Shown: positions 13,087 to 25,900, counted from the first letter of the stretch. The stretch is DNA of 64,000 bases from Phellopilus nigrolimitatus (GCA_021029095.1 JAJOHG010000005.1:806001-870000), one strand, 5' to 3'. Notes: a model not told the origin generated them from the sequence alone. Translations and numbers: made by a program.

Positions 13087-14144
13087 TTGACGCGTGCGAT
13101 ACAAGTGACATTCTGAGGACTTTGCTGTTCTTGGGTGTTTGATCATCACAGTTATTGGATGTACTAGGTAAATGAACATGTTACGATTGTCTTGTATTCA
13201 CCTCCCCGCTTTCACCTGAACGCAGGAAAATAATGCGAGTGGAGGTTTGAGCTCGCATGGATAAGTACGTACATGTAATTTGCTGTTGAGTTCGCGGACC
13301 CTTTATGTGGAATGAAGGTGAGACGACCAAGGGCAGGCGTTGCTAGTAACTTGTAACTTGTTGATTGGATGCACTGCGTCCGGGATGCCCGGAATAAATT
13401 TCCAGAACCAATGAAGTCGGATGGCTTGGAAGCGGTGAAATAAAACGAGTCCGCTAGAAGACCATATGATATGTTTCTTTCCAGTAGCACGCCGGGTGCT
13501 GGAGGTCCAAAATTAACGAATGCTGCAGCGACTTGTAGCGAGGGAGCATAGCAATGTTCTGAGCAGCTGTCGAGCGTGAATATTGAAAAGATGGAAACAG
13601 CCAATTATAGAGATGGTCTATCAGACCATGCTGTTGGTTGCGTTGGTTGGCAGTCGCAGACGTCGAAGGCTTGATCGCAAACGGTTAGTCGCCATGGGTG
13701 CGCGTCGTTACGCGTTTCAAACTCCGCTCACCAGAAGTCGGGATCGCCCTCTTATACCGTGCCTTCTGGCATCAACTGCTTTCTCACCCCTTCGTCCCCT
13801 TCGTTTTTCTTCGCCACCACCTTTTCCTCTTCGTTTTCTTTTTTGGCTTTTGAAGTCGAGCTCGGTTCTCGACCTGCCACCCATTCATTCATTCGGGGTA
13901 AGTGTAAACTCTTAACTTCAGCTCCAGGTCCTTTTACTCACAGCACTCACTTGAATTTGGGTCCGCTTATAGATCACTTGCTCTTTGATAGACAGGCCGA
14001 TTAACTAACCCGTCTTCATTGCCTCTGCGAGGACCAACTCGACGCGTTCTTTCGTCCTAAACAAACCACACCTCGACGGTTTTATATCTTCTCTCCGTTT
14101 CACGCCCCTTTCCGGATTTTCTTGAGATTTTTTTTTGAGCAAAA
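13087..14144. other. Intergenic, includes cupredoxin promoter
   Basis: This is about 1.06 kb. The left half has only weak open frames with no recognisable product. From about 13770 it is pyrimidine-rich (CCTTTTCCTC-like runs), typical of an upstream promoter or 5' UTR of the cupredoxin gene. Confidence 0.45.
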
Positions 14145-15671
14145 ATGGTCAATTTCGTCGCATCGTTGGTTGGAACCGCCCTCGCTTTCCAAGTCGCATT
14201 CGCTGCACCTTATCCTGATAGCTCTCTTGGTGACGAAGTCGGGGTGTCCGCACCGGACGGAATCCCCATCACCAATACGGCCGAGCTCGCTAAGTACGCT
14301 GCGTTTATTTGTATTTTATTCTCTATATTTAGATGAATGCAGGCAAAGCTCAATGGAAGCAATGTCAATGGGCATGGGCTCTGACATGGGAATGGGTTCT
14401 GGCATGGCCATGACGTCCTCGCCAGCTGCCATGGCCACTTCGATGATGGAAGCCTCGTCCTCGCCAATGATGGAAGCCTCGTCCTCGCCAATGATGGAAG
14501 CATCGTCCTCGGCGATGATGGCAGCTCCCTCGTCTTCAATGATGATGGACTCGACCGCAACCATGAGCGCCGCCATGTCGATGAACACTATGTCGTATGG
14601 ATCCGGTAGCTCGAACTGGGGCGGCAGTGGCTACAACAGCTGTGTGCAACGTGAATGATCTCACAGACTACGTCTCTTGGATATCTTGCTAACAGTACTC
14701 TGAATTTCAATTTATTAGAATGCGTTGCCTCCTTTGGCGCTCCCATGGCCACATACTCTCCCAGCACTGCGAGCTCGAGTTCCAACTCCAGCGGCTCTAT
14801 GGGTACGGGCGCCACGCACACGGTCATCGTCGCCCCTTCGCAAGGTGTGCTCCGCTATGTCCCTTTTGCGACGAACGCATCTGTGGGCGACACCATCAAG
14901 TTTATGTGGGGCGCCAACATGCACACCGTCACCAAGTCTTCGCAGCTCGAGATTTGCAACAAGACGTCTGCTGCACCCTTCGCCTCTGGCACGCAGAACA
15001 AGAGTTTCGTCTTCACGCAAATGGTCAACTCCACTGACCCGACGTTCTTCTACTGTGGTGTCCCGACTCACTGTCAGAAGGGTATGTTCGGAATCATCAA
15101 CCCGCCGAGCGCGCTCGCCGCAAACACGTCCGTCGCAAGCATGATGCCTGCTCTTGCTAGCAATGTAAATACATATTTTCTGATGTATTGCATAATTACT
15201 AACTCATCTTCTCTGCAGAGCTCTGACGTTGCCGCTATGGCTATGATGACTCAGAACATGACTCAGGGCAGCCAAGGCGCTGCCGCCTGGGGTGGCTCAA
15301 TCGACATGGCCAGCATGCCCGCATGGTCGTACAATATGGTCGCTGAAAATGTCATGTACAGCCGCAGCTTCCTCGCTGCCAACCCTGATGTTCTCCAGTC
15401 CGACGGCTCTGTCAATCTCGGCGCATCTAGTGCGCCATTAATGATTCCCCAGGATCTCTCCGCTATGCTCGCTGCATCGTCAGCTTCACCTTCGTCTGCA
15501 GCTTCCCCTACTGCGGGGAACCCTAGTGGGGCTGCTTCAACTGCTGCCGAGAATGCCGGCTCGTCTCCATCTGCTAGTGCTAGCACTTCCACGAGTGGTG
15601 CGCGGGGCCTTGTGGCGTCGAGTGTTCTCGCTAGCATTGTTGCCCTTGTCGCTGCCGCCTTCGCGCTTTGA
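14145..15671 (+). CDS. GPI-anchored extracellular cupredoxin with Met-rich repeat region
   Basis: Four exons, 14145-14293, 14343-14650, 14719-15164 and 15219-15671, give 451 residues. A signal peptide (MVNFVASLVGTALAFQVAFA) precedes a short spacer. Exon 2 encodes about 100 residues with some 24 methionines, including three near-identical 8-residue repeats (MEASSSPM type) and the run SMGMGSDMGMGSGMAM. Exon 3 encodes a plastocyanin-like cupredoxin fold: the ligand His in MHTVTK, and the FFYCGVPTHCQKGMFG segment with Cys, His and Met ligands of a type 1 copper site. The C-terminal region is Ser/Ala-rich and ends in a hydrophobic tail (LVASSVLASIVALVAAAFAL) typical of a GPI signal. It probably binds copper at the cell surface or wall. 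Substrate and role are unknown. Methionine-rich segments are known to bind Cu(I) in copper transporters, so the repeat could add copper capacity; that is inference. Confidence 0.85.
14448..14519 (+). repeat. Three 24-nt tandem repeats in the Met-rich exon
   Basis: Three consecutive copies of a 24-nt unit each encode a MEASSSPM-like octapeptide (the third ends SAM). They sit inside cupredoxin exon 2 and keep the frame, so copy number could change without breaking the protein. Confidence 0.75.
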
Positions 15672-16172
15672 GCCGTCTATCGTAGTACATCGGAGCTATC
15701 GGACAGGTTGAGAGTTATGGACTTTAAGAGGACATGTTATCATTTTTGTTTAATCTTTTTGACTCGTTAATCTCAAGGATCTCCAGTGGGAGAAGCATCT
15801 TATATACCGCTTTCTTTTGGTTTCGTTGGTTTGTTTACGGACTCTTCATACAGCTCGTGTTTTAGTTACAATCCATGCATTGATGTTGATTCGTGCCGGT
15901 GATCACCTTTTCTTCAAGTACGTTGCGAAGCGTACATGAAAATATATGTTTTCTTGACTAATTCGTAACTTGATTACGTGCTCTGTTATTGATTGAATGG
16001 TCGATCCCGAAAGCGTATGTTTAAGCGTCGCGGTCGTGATCGTGAGAACACTATACTCAGATGACCGAACAACCCATAAACGTCCATGTAACGTTTCAAC
16101 TTCCACATTCAAACTTGCCTCATCCCGCCACCAACCGCACGAGTCCACCGCGCGCGCGTTCGACATTTCGTC
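15672..16172. other. Intergenic spacer between two plus-strand genes
   Basis: This 501 bp stretch holds the cupredoxin 3' end and the promoter of the Man1-like gene. I see no gene in it. Confidence 0.5.
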
Positions 16173-18940
16173 ATGTCGCGCCAGACGACAAGCCAGATCA
16201 TAGCCAAAGGAGACTATCTGAGTGCCAACTTCGACGCCAAGACGCTTACCATCCCACACCTCATCGGCATCTTCGCGTACCATCAAGTTCAATATCCATC
16301 CCAGCACAACAAGGCGAAGTTGGTCGACATCTTTAACACAGAGATCAAGACGAACGGCTCAAAGCTCAGGAGGCAGCGTCTCGAGAGACAGGAGACGCTC
16401 GCGAGTGAGGACGGTATCGTCGATGGCGTGACTGGCGCCCCGATCGCCCCTACACAACCGGTACGTTTGCTTTAGTCCTATTTTTTCCATGACTGATCGA
16501 TGAGTCTGCCATGTTTCAGTTACCGGTTCGTCGCTCTTCCCGTCGTCTGAGTCGTGAACCGTCTCAGGAACCGACGCGTCCTGACCCCGTATGTATCTGA
16601 GGTTGAGTTTAACATAACACGTCCGTATCTAACAAAGGCTCGTAGCCTAAACGCCGACGCTCCTCCGCTGAGCCATCTATTGGCAGGCCTACGCGGAAGT
16701 CTGCCATCAAGCCAGCACCTGTTATATCAGAAGAAAGTGAAGACGAACTACAGGAGCAGCCAGAGCCAGAGCCACTCCCACTTCCGAAAGTAGGAAAGCG
16801 GAAGGATGTACGTATTGATGATTTTGAGTATAACAAAGTTGCGTCTGAATTAACGGTTTATGAATCTAGTCAGAAGCTGCTGGACCATCTTCACGACGCG
16901 TTTCTCAGAAGGTGACGCTCTTTTGGCGGCATTTCGCTCCTAGATTTTCTCTTACTTACGAGAATAACCGTGCAGTTTGGTCCCGGAACCGATGACAGTG
17001 GGTGGGAGGATAACAACATATTCCAGTCTGGTGCCGAATCTTCATCGCCTATTCGTCCATCGAAGCCAAAAGCACCTCGCAAATCGAATTTGCGGAAGTC
17101 CCGAGCTTCGATGTCTGCACCACCAGAATCTCCAACCCGATCACCTTCGTCACCAGTTTTCTCTCCACCCCACGCAAAATTTAACCCTAACTTACCTTCC
17201 ATCGTAACGCAATCAAAGTCACGCCTAGCTGCCATCAAGGTAAGCTTGACATTACGCATGGTGGATCTTATTATACTTATATAAAAAACAGAATGAAATC
17301 GAGGACAGCTACATAGATGACAATTCCGGTCTGGCTGATGTCAGTGCCGAGATTGTCTTAGAAGAAGAAGATTCAGAGGAAGAACACGACGACGTGGATC
17401 AGGAGCAAGAGTTTGATGAGGACGAATCGATACTCGAAGATGCACAAACGGCTGAAGTCGCTCAGCGAATCTCTGACGGGGGAGCTGTCATTCGCAAACC
17501 ATTGACCCATGTCTCTTCCCGATCGACTCCGCTGTGGCAACGGGTTCTTGTCGCACTATTTGTTTTAGTGCTTTCCGGCTTGGCTGGTCAATACAAGCTT
17601 GAATCGGCACCTATAGGATATTGCGACACAGGTTCACATACCAATGATGTCCTCATGGATATTCGTGAAAAACGGCAAGAAATCGAAGGCTGCCATGCTC
17701 AGTTCACAGAAGGTGGCAATATAGATAAATGTGTTCCGCTTCCTCTGATCCCTCTTCCTCGTCCCGATGCTTGCACTCCCTGCCCTGCTCATGCGATCTG
17801 CTCGCGATATTCTGCCCGTTGCGAAGATGGGTACATCATGCATCCGCATCTTTTGGCCAACATCCCATACTCGTCTAATCTTGCAGACGGTCTGCCTGGA
17901 CTTGGTCCAATTGCGTTTCCGCCGAAGTGCGTCGATGACGAACTACGAAAGAAGAATATCAATGTTTTGGGAAAGAAAATGGACGCTGCACTTGCTGAAA
18001 TCAGAGGCGAAAGAATTTGCGCGGGAATTGATACGCAAGTTCCCGTTGACGGTGGCGAAGCGCGAAGGTGGGGGTACAGAATAGACGAGCTGTTGGATCT
18101 CATGAAAAAGCAATACCCCCGAGAGGTAAGGGAGTTTCCCTTTCCTAAAAATGACTACGATATTCTGCCGTCTCTAATATGATCCCTTTAGAGTAACATC
18201 CCAAAGTTCGAGGAGTTATACTGGGAAGCGCTTCCTCAGCTAAGAAAGTATGGACGTCTCATTGAAGACAAAGACTCTGAGTAAGCTGCATGCTCTGCAT
18301 ATTTTCTGTCAAGCTCGCTGACCACAGTTTAGAAACAATCAATATCTAGCTTCTGATCACGCGGACTTGAGCTGGAGCTGTCGGGGCATTGTCGCAGCGA
18401 GGCAATCATGGACAGCTTGGCGTAAAAGTGTTTTTGGTGAGAAAAACATGTATCGACATGTTCCGTCTCGCTGAGTCTTATCACTACGCAGGAATGGTCG
18501 GGATATTCTTATTCGGTTTATACGGGAAATCTCAAATGACAGCGCGCAGTATGGAAAACCGACGCGTAGCCGAACTGGTCCAGATTGCGCTTGACACGCT
18601 GCGAAACCAAGAGATGAACTACCACACGGACCCTGTTACGACACCGCAGCCGTATCTGTCTTCCCTCCAACTTCGTGACCTCATTCTTCAGGATGAGCAC
18701 TCCATTCCAGTTCGTCGTCGGCTCTGGGATCGTGTCGAACGTATTGTCGAAGGCAATGCGAACGTACGTGCGAACCTGGAAGAGCTCCGTGGTGGTGAAG
18801 AAGCGCGCGTTTGGAGTTGGGTCGGCAGCAGTGGTCTGCTTTCACCAGTTAAGAATAGGGTGCTACCGTTTCAATCACCGTCGCACGAGGAGCTCGGAGC
18901 TGGATCTTCGGGCGAAGTTCAACGGAGGGTTGTCGCGTAA
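16173..18940 (+). CDS. SRC1/HEH-like: Inner nuclear membrane protein, Src1/Heh1/Man1 family
   Basis: Nine exons: 16173-16460, 16520-16588, 16646-16807, 16870-16911, 16976-17239, 17292-18125, 18192-18280, 18333-18436 and 18492-18940; they give 766 residues with all phases consistent. Residues ~10-55 form a HeH/LEM-like helix-extension-helix (ANFDAKTLTIPHLIGIF, then KAKLVDIFNTEI). Then comes a basic, Ser/Pro-rich nucleoplasmic linker and an acidic stretch. Membrane segment 1 is near residues 357-377 (WQRVLVALFVLVLSGLAG). The Cys-rich lumenal MSC domain follows (APIGYCDTG, ACTPCPAHAICS, RYSARCEDGY). Segment 2 is near 612-628 (FGMVGIFLFGLYG), and the C-terminus carries RRVAELVQIALDTLRNQE and RRRLWDRVERIVEGNANV. 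Family members tether chromatin, rDNA or telomeres to the nuclear envelope and work with ESCRT in envelope repair. An ESCRT-I gene lies about 7.5 kb away, but linkage is probably chance. Confidence 0.9.
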
Positions 18941-19605
18941 TTATACCACCATGACATCGTAGGTCTTATGATCCGGAAAGGCTGTATTATGGTATCTATG
19001 AATGGCGTGCGTATTATTTCTTTCCTATTCCCAGCTTTCCTATGGTTTTGATTTGTTCGTTAATGTAGTTTTGTTTATTTGCTGCGCTGTCCTTTTTTTT
19101 TTCTCACCATATGTAGCCTTTAAATGGTTCTTTTCTTCCCGCCATGTCTGTGGAACGACATTCGCACGTTGTGCTTCATGTTCGACGAGACCGCTATAGA
19201 CTTAATATGTAAATTTTGGTCGTATCTCCTGAGACAGTTTTACGGGACCAGTCTCAAGAAACAGAGCGCTTCAGCTTACTATTTCACTTGCCAAGCCGTA
19301 CGGGTCTTCACAACTCCGACCTGGAGCATATGAGCATATGATTCTTATTTATATGGAATCTCCTGTCGAAAGGAGTCGATACCTGAAATCTGAGCTCATG
19401 GGGACGGTGTATCTTCCGTAGTGTGTAGTGTCCAAAACCAATGCACTTTTCAAATAAGTGAAATATCAAATATTCCTATTTCCGCTTCTGCGTCATCACT
19501 GCACTGAAAGATAACTAATTGTGCGTCTCTCCAAACGTCATGCATGGCAAAGTCCAGGCCTTATCGCTTCCGGTAGGTTTTCGATGACTAAAATACGCGT
19601 TGTCG
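18941..19605. other. Intergenic, left part of gene-poor region
   Basis: T-rich sequence just after the Man1-like stop fits a 3' UTR. The rest shows no gene or repeat that I can support. Confidence 0.5.
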
Positions 19606-20052
19606 TACAGGTGGGTGTAGAAAGTCTACGGCCCCCCTAAATAAGGAAAGCGGTTCCCGTCCGCATCGCAAGCACTCATTCATGTCATCCGTCGTCATTC
19701 ATCGCTGACTATGGCACGCTGTGGGCCCAATTCACTCACAAGTATATTGTATTATGGGCGAAAATAGCAGTTGATCTCTATTGGACGTACGGTCATGCCT
19801 AAATTTTGTAGTCAGGTCTATTGCCCAATTGGTATGAAAGAAGAGGAAAGCAGCTGGTTCAACCTCAAGTCGGCTGCATATATATTGTATTTCTATCATA
19901 ATGTCTAAAATAAAGGTTTTGCACAGTTGGACATCTTATTTGGCCCTTCATAAGTGTACGGTGACGATGCGACGATGGAAGCGGGCTTGCGACGCGGACG
20001 GGAACCGCTTTCCTTATTTAGGGGGGCCGTAGACTTTCTACACCCACCTGTA
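19606..20052. mobile_element. 447-bp TIR element (MITE-like)
   Basis: The first ~68 bp (19606-19673) and the last ~68 bp (19985-20052) are inverted copies with one mismatch that I can see. The ends read TACAGGTGGGTG on the left and CACCCACCTGTA on the right. The outermost TA on each side could be a TA target-site duplication, leaving CAGGTGGG as the true TIR end. No coding capacity is seen in the ~310 bp core. It is a non-autonomous DNA element, probably moved by a transposase with TA target preference. Confidence 0.85.
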
Positions 20053-21275
20053 GTTGTTCGCCAGTGGCGTTAAGGTAACGTGGATGAGAGAAGTAAATTC
20101 GTTACTTCTCAACACGTCCGGCCATTCAAGGAACAGGGAGATAAATCGAGACAATCACCTAACTTCTGCAGCCAGTACAGCGGGGTGCCGTGCGGCCGAT
20201 CAACGCGCGCATTCGATGCATCGGCTGGGGGCCATGGAACGAGGCTCTTGGAAGCACATGGCCGAACTGTTATTGCGTTTCAAGAAGTCACCACACCTTC
20301 AAAATTTTCAATTCAGTATATGCTTTCGGTAAATCATCGATAGAGCACCGTCTTCGACACACTTGCTACACGCCAGCAGATTCGCGCTTGTTTCCCCTTG
20401 GAAGAACCGGTCGAGCGAATAAAAAGATGCGAAGTGAGCCTTTTCAATGCGCTCTAGCCAAGTCCGAATCTGAAGCTTATCAATGCAATACGAAGTCAGA
20501 AGATGCGCTGCCAGTTCCTGAGAGCTGAAGGGTCCCTTTGGGTAATTGATGTAAACAGAAGCTCCATCTTGTGCGGTAGCGTGATATCAGCTCGAAGTAC
20601 GAGATGCGTCTGAGAGTAATCGCGACATCCAAGTCGCCGATTATAGAAGCGAGTGGTGGCTGTAATGACGGGGGATGTACGTATCACGTTAACGGGGTCG
20701 TTGGCCGAAGAGAGGTGAATTTGTGCAGACAGGACGTTTTATAGCAAAACAATGCCAAAAGGAGCTTCCAAAGGCCGTATAAAACGATGCCTCAAGACAG
20801 TTAATTGTCATCTAGCCAAGTACTAGAAGCGAGGGAGAGAAGGGTACTTACTATTCTGAGTCGGCGAAAGACACGGATTCTTTATACGATTATTGGCCTT
20901 GCTTTCCCCTGCTTAACAGCTGTTATTGTTCGAGTCAGGTGGGGAATAGAGCGCGAGAACATCTCGTGAGAGCTGGACGAGAAGGCCTCTCGATGAAAGG
21001 ACTTCTGGTTCTTTTCGCACTTCACATTGCTCGATGTGGGGAAGGCAAAAGCTAGTTGGATGAATGTGGAAACACGGTGAGGAAACAGCGGAGACTCGAG
21101 AAGCTCTTCAAACGCAGATGCCCGTGCCCCTGATCTACATGCTGTCGCATCGGGATGTGACTCGGCGTGTCGTCAGTCAACGGTACCCATTGTACGAAGA
21201 GTGCCAAGATGAGCTAATTGCCAGTGTTGCCGGAGATATCCAAAGCAACATTGGTCAGAAAAGGCATTAGTGCAT
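20053..21275. other. Gene-poor spacer between two TIR elements
   Basis: This is about 1.2 kb. Open frames up to 112 codons overlap one another and show no motif. I support no gene here. Confidence 0.5.
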
Positions 21276-21277
21276 TA

Positions 21278-22983
21278 CAGCTAATTGAGAAATCGTAGGC
21301 GGATTGCATTTTTTCTCTACAGTAGGTTGCTTAGAAACGCAATACTGTCTAAAACGCGGCAACGACCCATCCTGTGCTTTCAGCTTTATATCTCAGTGAA
21401 TATTTGACAGAAATGCTTCATTGCTGTACCATTGTATTGAGAATTGTCTTGGCTCTTTGAATATATAATTTTTGTGATTTTATAAGATGTGCTTCGTGCA
21501 AAAGAAATTTATTTCTGTGGCGAGTCAGAAACCAGCAAATATCCGGCAACAACTCACCCTGCCCCGGCTTCGTTAGAGGATTCAAACACAAAAGCACTTC
21601 AGATTTCAGATTTTTCAAAGATAGATGTAAAGGATAATGGACAGGCATCTCATATCTGCAAAAATAAATCTGAAAATTGTGACTGAAAATGATAGAACAA
21701 ACAATATTTATGGAGGCTGAGATGACTCTGTTTGTCATTATTTGTCAGAGCTGTTTTTTTACCCTGCTCTCGAGGGCATTGAACAGAGATGGCTTCATAT
21801 CTCAGCAACGGGTTCCTCTAATGTTCTAAAATTTCGCACAACAAGTCTTGAGATGTTTCTGAATGTGAATGTAAGATTTGGCTGAAATTGGATTTGTCAA
21901 AGGCCCCCAGTAAAACTAGTTTAACAAGGTTGACACAAACATTGGTGGCTGCATATATGCAGGTTGTTGGGCTGGGAATGTCAATTTAAAATACGATAAA
22001 ATTCACAGAGCATGTACAGTATACCATGAGATCATGTGTAAAGTTTAAAGATGCAAGTCCCGCACAGTCATGTTCTGTGCTTGTAACTCAATTCTCTGTG
22101 AAGATAAGAGAAATCCTCAATTGAGCTTCCATGAAGACACAGCCAAGAGCTCAAAAGATGTCTATAAGCTACCAAATTTTATATTTGAGAATAAAAGTAT
22201 ATCATAATGTGCCATGTAAAGTTTCAGAGAAAAATATGAACTCTTCGTTGAGTCCGGGACAAGTCTTTCCGATCAATCCTCAGATGCAGTTTCCAATTTG
22301 AGAAAAAGTACCACAATCTTGATGTATTTCGTCCTTTTTAAAACATACACGAAGCCATTTGGCTTGAAAATTTGTATGTAGTCTGCCACTATGTATATAA
22401 GAGTACGTGCCGAATTATTTGAGAAACTGTGCTGTTTTGATTGGTCTATGTGCAAGGTGAGTCGTTGCTGTACGTGGGTCGTTGCCGCTTTTGTGACAGT
22501 ATAGTTTATTACTCTGAATCTGGCATTACTTCCTGATTTAGATAGAGAGCCGGCCTATGCGTGACTTGTGTGTGATGCATGTCGGTGTCCTCCTGCATCG
22601 TCATGGGACGCTACCATTTCATCCACCTAGAGATGTGTTTCGATATCTCACAAAACTATATTATTGCTCTCTTTTATATGTAGAATATATATCCCATCTC
22701 CAGGAAGACAGTGAATAGTGAATAAACCAAATCAATGCTGACTTTATCTCTGTGCAATTGTGCAACCAATATTGAGAGGTGACTCGTCGGCGAGTTGGCG
22801 ACGAGACTGAGGCAGCGCAACACCGACACCGAAATGTGTCACACAAGTGTCACAGATCATGGGCCGGCTCGCAGTCCAAGCTGGGAAGTGCTACCGGTCT
22901 CGGAGTAATAAAACTATATTGCGTTTCTAAGCAACCTACTGTAGAGAAAAAATGCAATCCGCCTACGATTTCTCAATTAGCTG
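21278..22983. mobile_element. 1.7-kb TIR element, non-autonomous, TA-flanked
   Basis: Left end 21278 begins CAGCTAATTGAGAAATCG; the right end at 22983 is its inverted copy. The outer 67 bp match exactly by eye, and the similarity continues on both sides to a shared GCGGCAACGACCCA block (about 21358-21372 and its complement near 22475-22489). TA at 21276-21277 and 22984-22985 is the likely target duplication. The core is AT-rich and has no transposase frame. The right arm is split by a second element at 22502-22916, so the original length was about 1.3 kb. Confidence 0.85.
22502..22916. mobile_element. 415-bp TIR element nested in the larger element
   Basis: It begins TAGTTTATTACTCTGA and ends in the inverted near-copy TCGGAGTAATAAAACTA. 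TA occurs immediately outside both ends (22500-22501 and 22917-22918). Removing the element plus one TA rejoins the right arm of the host TIR so that it again matches the left arm (AATACTGTC followed by AAAA and GCGGCAACG). The arms are long and imperfect; for example blocks around 22550-22600 and 22805-22870 pair with mismatches, so it can fold back on itself. Confidence 0.8.
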
Positions 22984-22985
22984 TA

Positions 22986-25900
22986 AGTCCCCGGAACGGT
23001 CCCATACAGTTTACCGAGTACCAACGTGCTTCCTTGGCCTCCCCTACTACCTATTCACACACGTTATGGGTAAATTAGTCTCGGGACGATCATTCGTCTG
23101 AATGTTTATTGCTGCATACCATGTAATACCAGGTTCTCATCTCTTCGTCATAATTCATTTTCCGGCTTTTTGGCGGTCGCCCAGGAGTGTCTACAACGAA
23201 CATTGCACGCGTGCGTTTCTTGCTGGTAGCACATGGTCCTCATGCTAGGTGGCCTCAGATAAGCCGCGGAGTTCTTCCTAGTCCTCCGCAGCTAAGTTGC
23301 GTATGGTTTACCAGCAGAAAATAAAGAAGCGGGTAGGCCGAGAAGTAGATAACGAGGGCGGCCCGGAAGCGTCGCAGAAAGGGAAAGCTGCCGTGCACTG
23401 TGCCGATCTCGAGCACCTTTGTCAGACATAGAACAAAGGCATTTTTCTGGAACAAACTTGGTTCAGCGATCCTCAGTGGCCGAGACGCAGACTGGGTCGG
23501 ATTCTCTCATCAGGCTTGTCGGGCATTAGGGATGACCTTGAGAACAATCGGCCTTTGACCCCAAAACCATAACGTTACCCCCGCCGACATGCTGTATGCA
23601 GGTTAGAAAATCTCTTGGAAGAGTGAAGGGCGAGGCATGGACTGGGGCATGAACTGGGGTCTGATATAAAGGGTTTGCCATGACTCGAGGTAAGGTAGGT
23701 GAGTAGGTAGATAGGTAAAAAGGACGATGCAGCAGCAGCGTGGATAATACTGCGGATAAACCGGATAAAACTGCTTAGCGCGGGGCTGAGCTACAGATTA
23801 CGGAACTACGGGCAATATTTCGTAACGAAATGGGAAGTATAATCTTTTGAACAGTCGATGTGGGTCCCGTCGATCTCAGTAGTGGGCCGGTAGGGCCACC
23901 GAGCATTATTTCTCGTTTGCCGAGATCCCCGTTGTCAGTGCATCATGCGGCTGTCCTAAGCATAGGTTCGAATTCGCAGGAAAATCTGCGGATTATCGGC
24001 CGATTCGAGGCGAGCCTTAAGCTCATCAAAGCAGAGGAATTGAAGTCTCGTCACCCGAAAGAAGGACCGAAGAAATAAGAACAATAAAGACTACCGCGGA
24101 GTTACGGCAGCGGCACAGCAGCGGCACAGCAATTCAAGACTAATCATCGCTTGCACGCAGTCCGACCTCGAGCTCGTAGAAACAAAGGACAATCGCTGAA
24201 TTCTAACTGGTGGCTCGGTGCATTCTCTGCCAAAGTAGGACCGGCGGCATAGCTATCTACGTTAAGCCAATCGGACGCATTAAGGCTGGATGACTTCAAA
24301 GTCACATCTCGAGAGCTTACATGAATTCCCCCGTATGAAGTCTTTCAATCAGACTAAGGTTCAATCGTCTTGTATCGTTTGTGGAGGCCAGTTGTAAGCC
24401 AGTTTCTGGGCAGGAAGTGTTGATATCTGCCCCACTGCGCTAGGGTGAACATCAGACGTACCAGTTGGCAGTCATGCCCAGCGGCTCGAAGGAATATTCT
24501 CTGAAGAAGTCTGACCCTCAATACTGCCATAGGTGCTCAAGAAATAAAGTTATACCGGGGAGTTGTCCGAGTGACAACTTTATTTTAGACCCCAGATGCG
24601 CGGTCCACCACTTTATCTCGGGGCCTGTCTCCCCATGCATAGGTCAGCATTGCGCATATAGCCTGACGCAGAGGATTGAATTGTTCTAGTTTTGGTGTGG
24701 AGTCCGTGGCTCAAATCTGAGACACCTGGTCCACTTGATTGACTGTAGTCAAAGTACAATGGTGCCAACAAACATAGAAACCTGAAAACCATATGAGAGC
24801 TCCGAGCCGGGCCTCACTTTTATTGACATGATGCGCAGCGGTGTACAGTAGCAACAGTACCAAAAACATTTCCTCGGTTCTCACCCTTAATCAGAAATGT
24901 TCAGAAACACTTTGACCTTTCAAGGACTCTTGCACGCTTGCTGATAGATGGCCAAATTTCTCGTTTATCGACCCTCGATGCTCGATATTCAGAATGGTGG
25001 AATCTGGTGGAACAAACGGCCGCGGACGTCGAGATGATTGTTGTATGCGTCTCGCGTCTGATGTCCGGTCTTTCAGGCCAAAGATGTACCCTTCTTCCGA
25101 GAAGCCGGACAGAGAAGACTCGGATCAGAGTCGATCATTAAATGCACGCTAGCGAGTGCTTCGCACATGCACAAGCGAATCATGCGATGGCGCGCGTAAC
25201 GCGCACGAAGACGGCCATCCACCGAACCACGCCAAACGAGGCGGACCTGGAAGAAATCAGAAAATATAAAGAGCGGCGGCTTGTTCTATTCGCGACGACG
25301 CCTGTGCTAAGATACCGGAACTCAAGGAAATATATGCGCGCCTGATTGGAGGACGTGCGAATGCTCCGCCAGGAAAGCCCTTCCATATTATGGGCCTATT
25401 CGCATGCAATTACTACCCCAAGTTCTCGAAACAAAGAGGAAATGACGACAGTTATCCGCCCGGCAAGGCCGAGTTCGGGGCCAGCAAGATAAAACTACGG
25501 TAAGGAAAGGGACAAAGGACAATCAACGGCCATGGGCCTGAGATTATACGTGGAGCCCAGGTCCCCTCCTCGCTGTCGGGTTATCAATGGCAGGAGAGGA
25601 AAGAGTGGCTCGGCACAAGGCACTGATCACGGGTGCCGCTCAACGCGTCCGCTCATCGGCCGCCAGTCCCGTGCCTCCGTCCAGCCCGCGGTCGCCGCGT
25701 GTCACGTTCGCGCCGCGCCGGAGCAGATCAGGCATTAGCAACCCGGCCCCCGGCAGTTTGCGTGGTGGGCGCGATCCCCATCCATTACACAAGATCGCGC
25801 ACTATCTCGCGCTCACTTCCGCATTTCGTAAGGAGCTCGAGGAGCGGGGCTGCGTCGAGACAGGGGAGAGCAAAGCACGGTCTAGGTGGCCCTCTCGCAG

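Noticed and set aside
13212..13604. 130-codon minus-strand frame
   Set aside because: No motif, no signal peptide, and its position fits an intergenic region between two plus-strand genes.
23960..23975. GGTTCGAATTC, resembling a tRNA T-loop
   Set aside because: Flanking bases do not form a T-stem, and no acceptor or anticodon arm is present.
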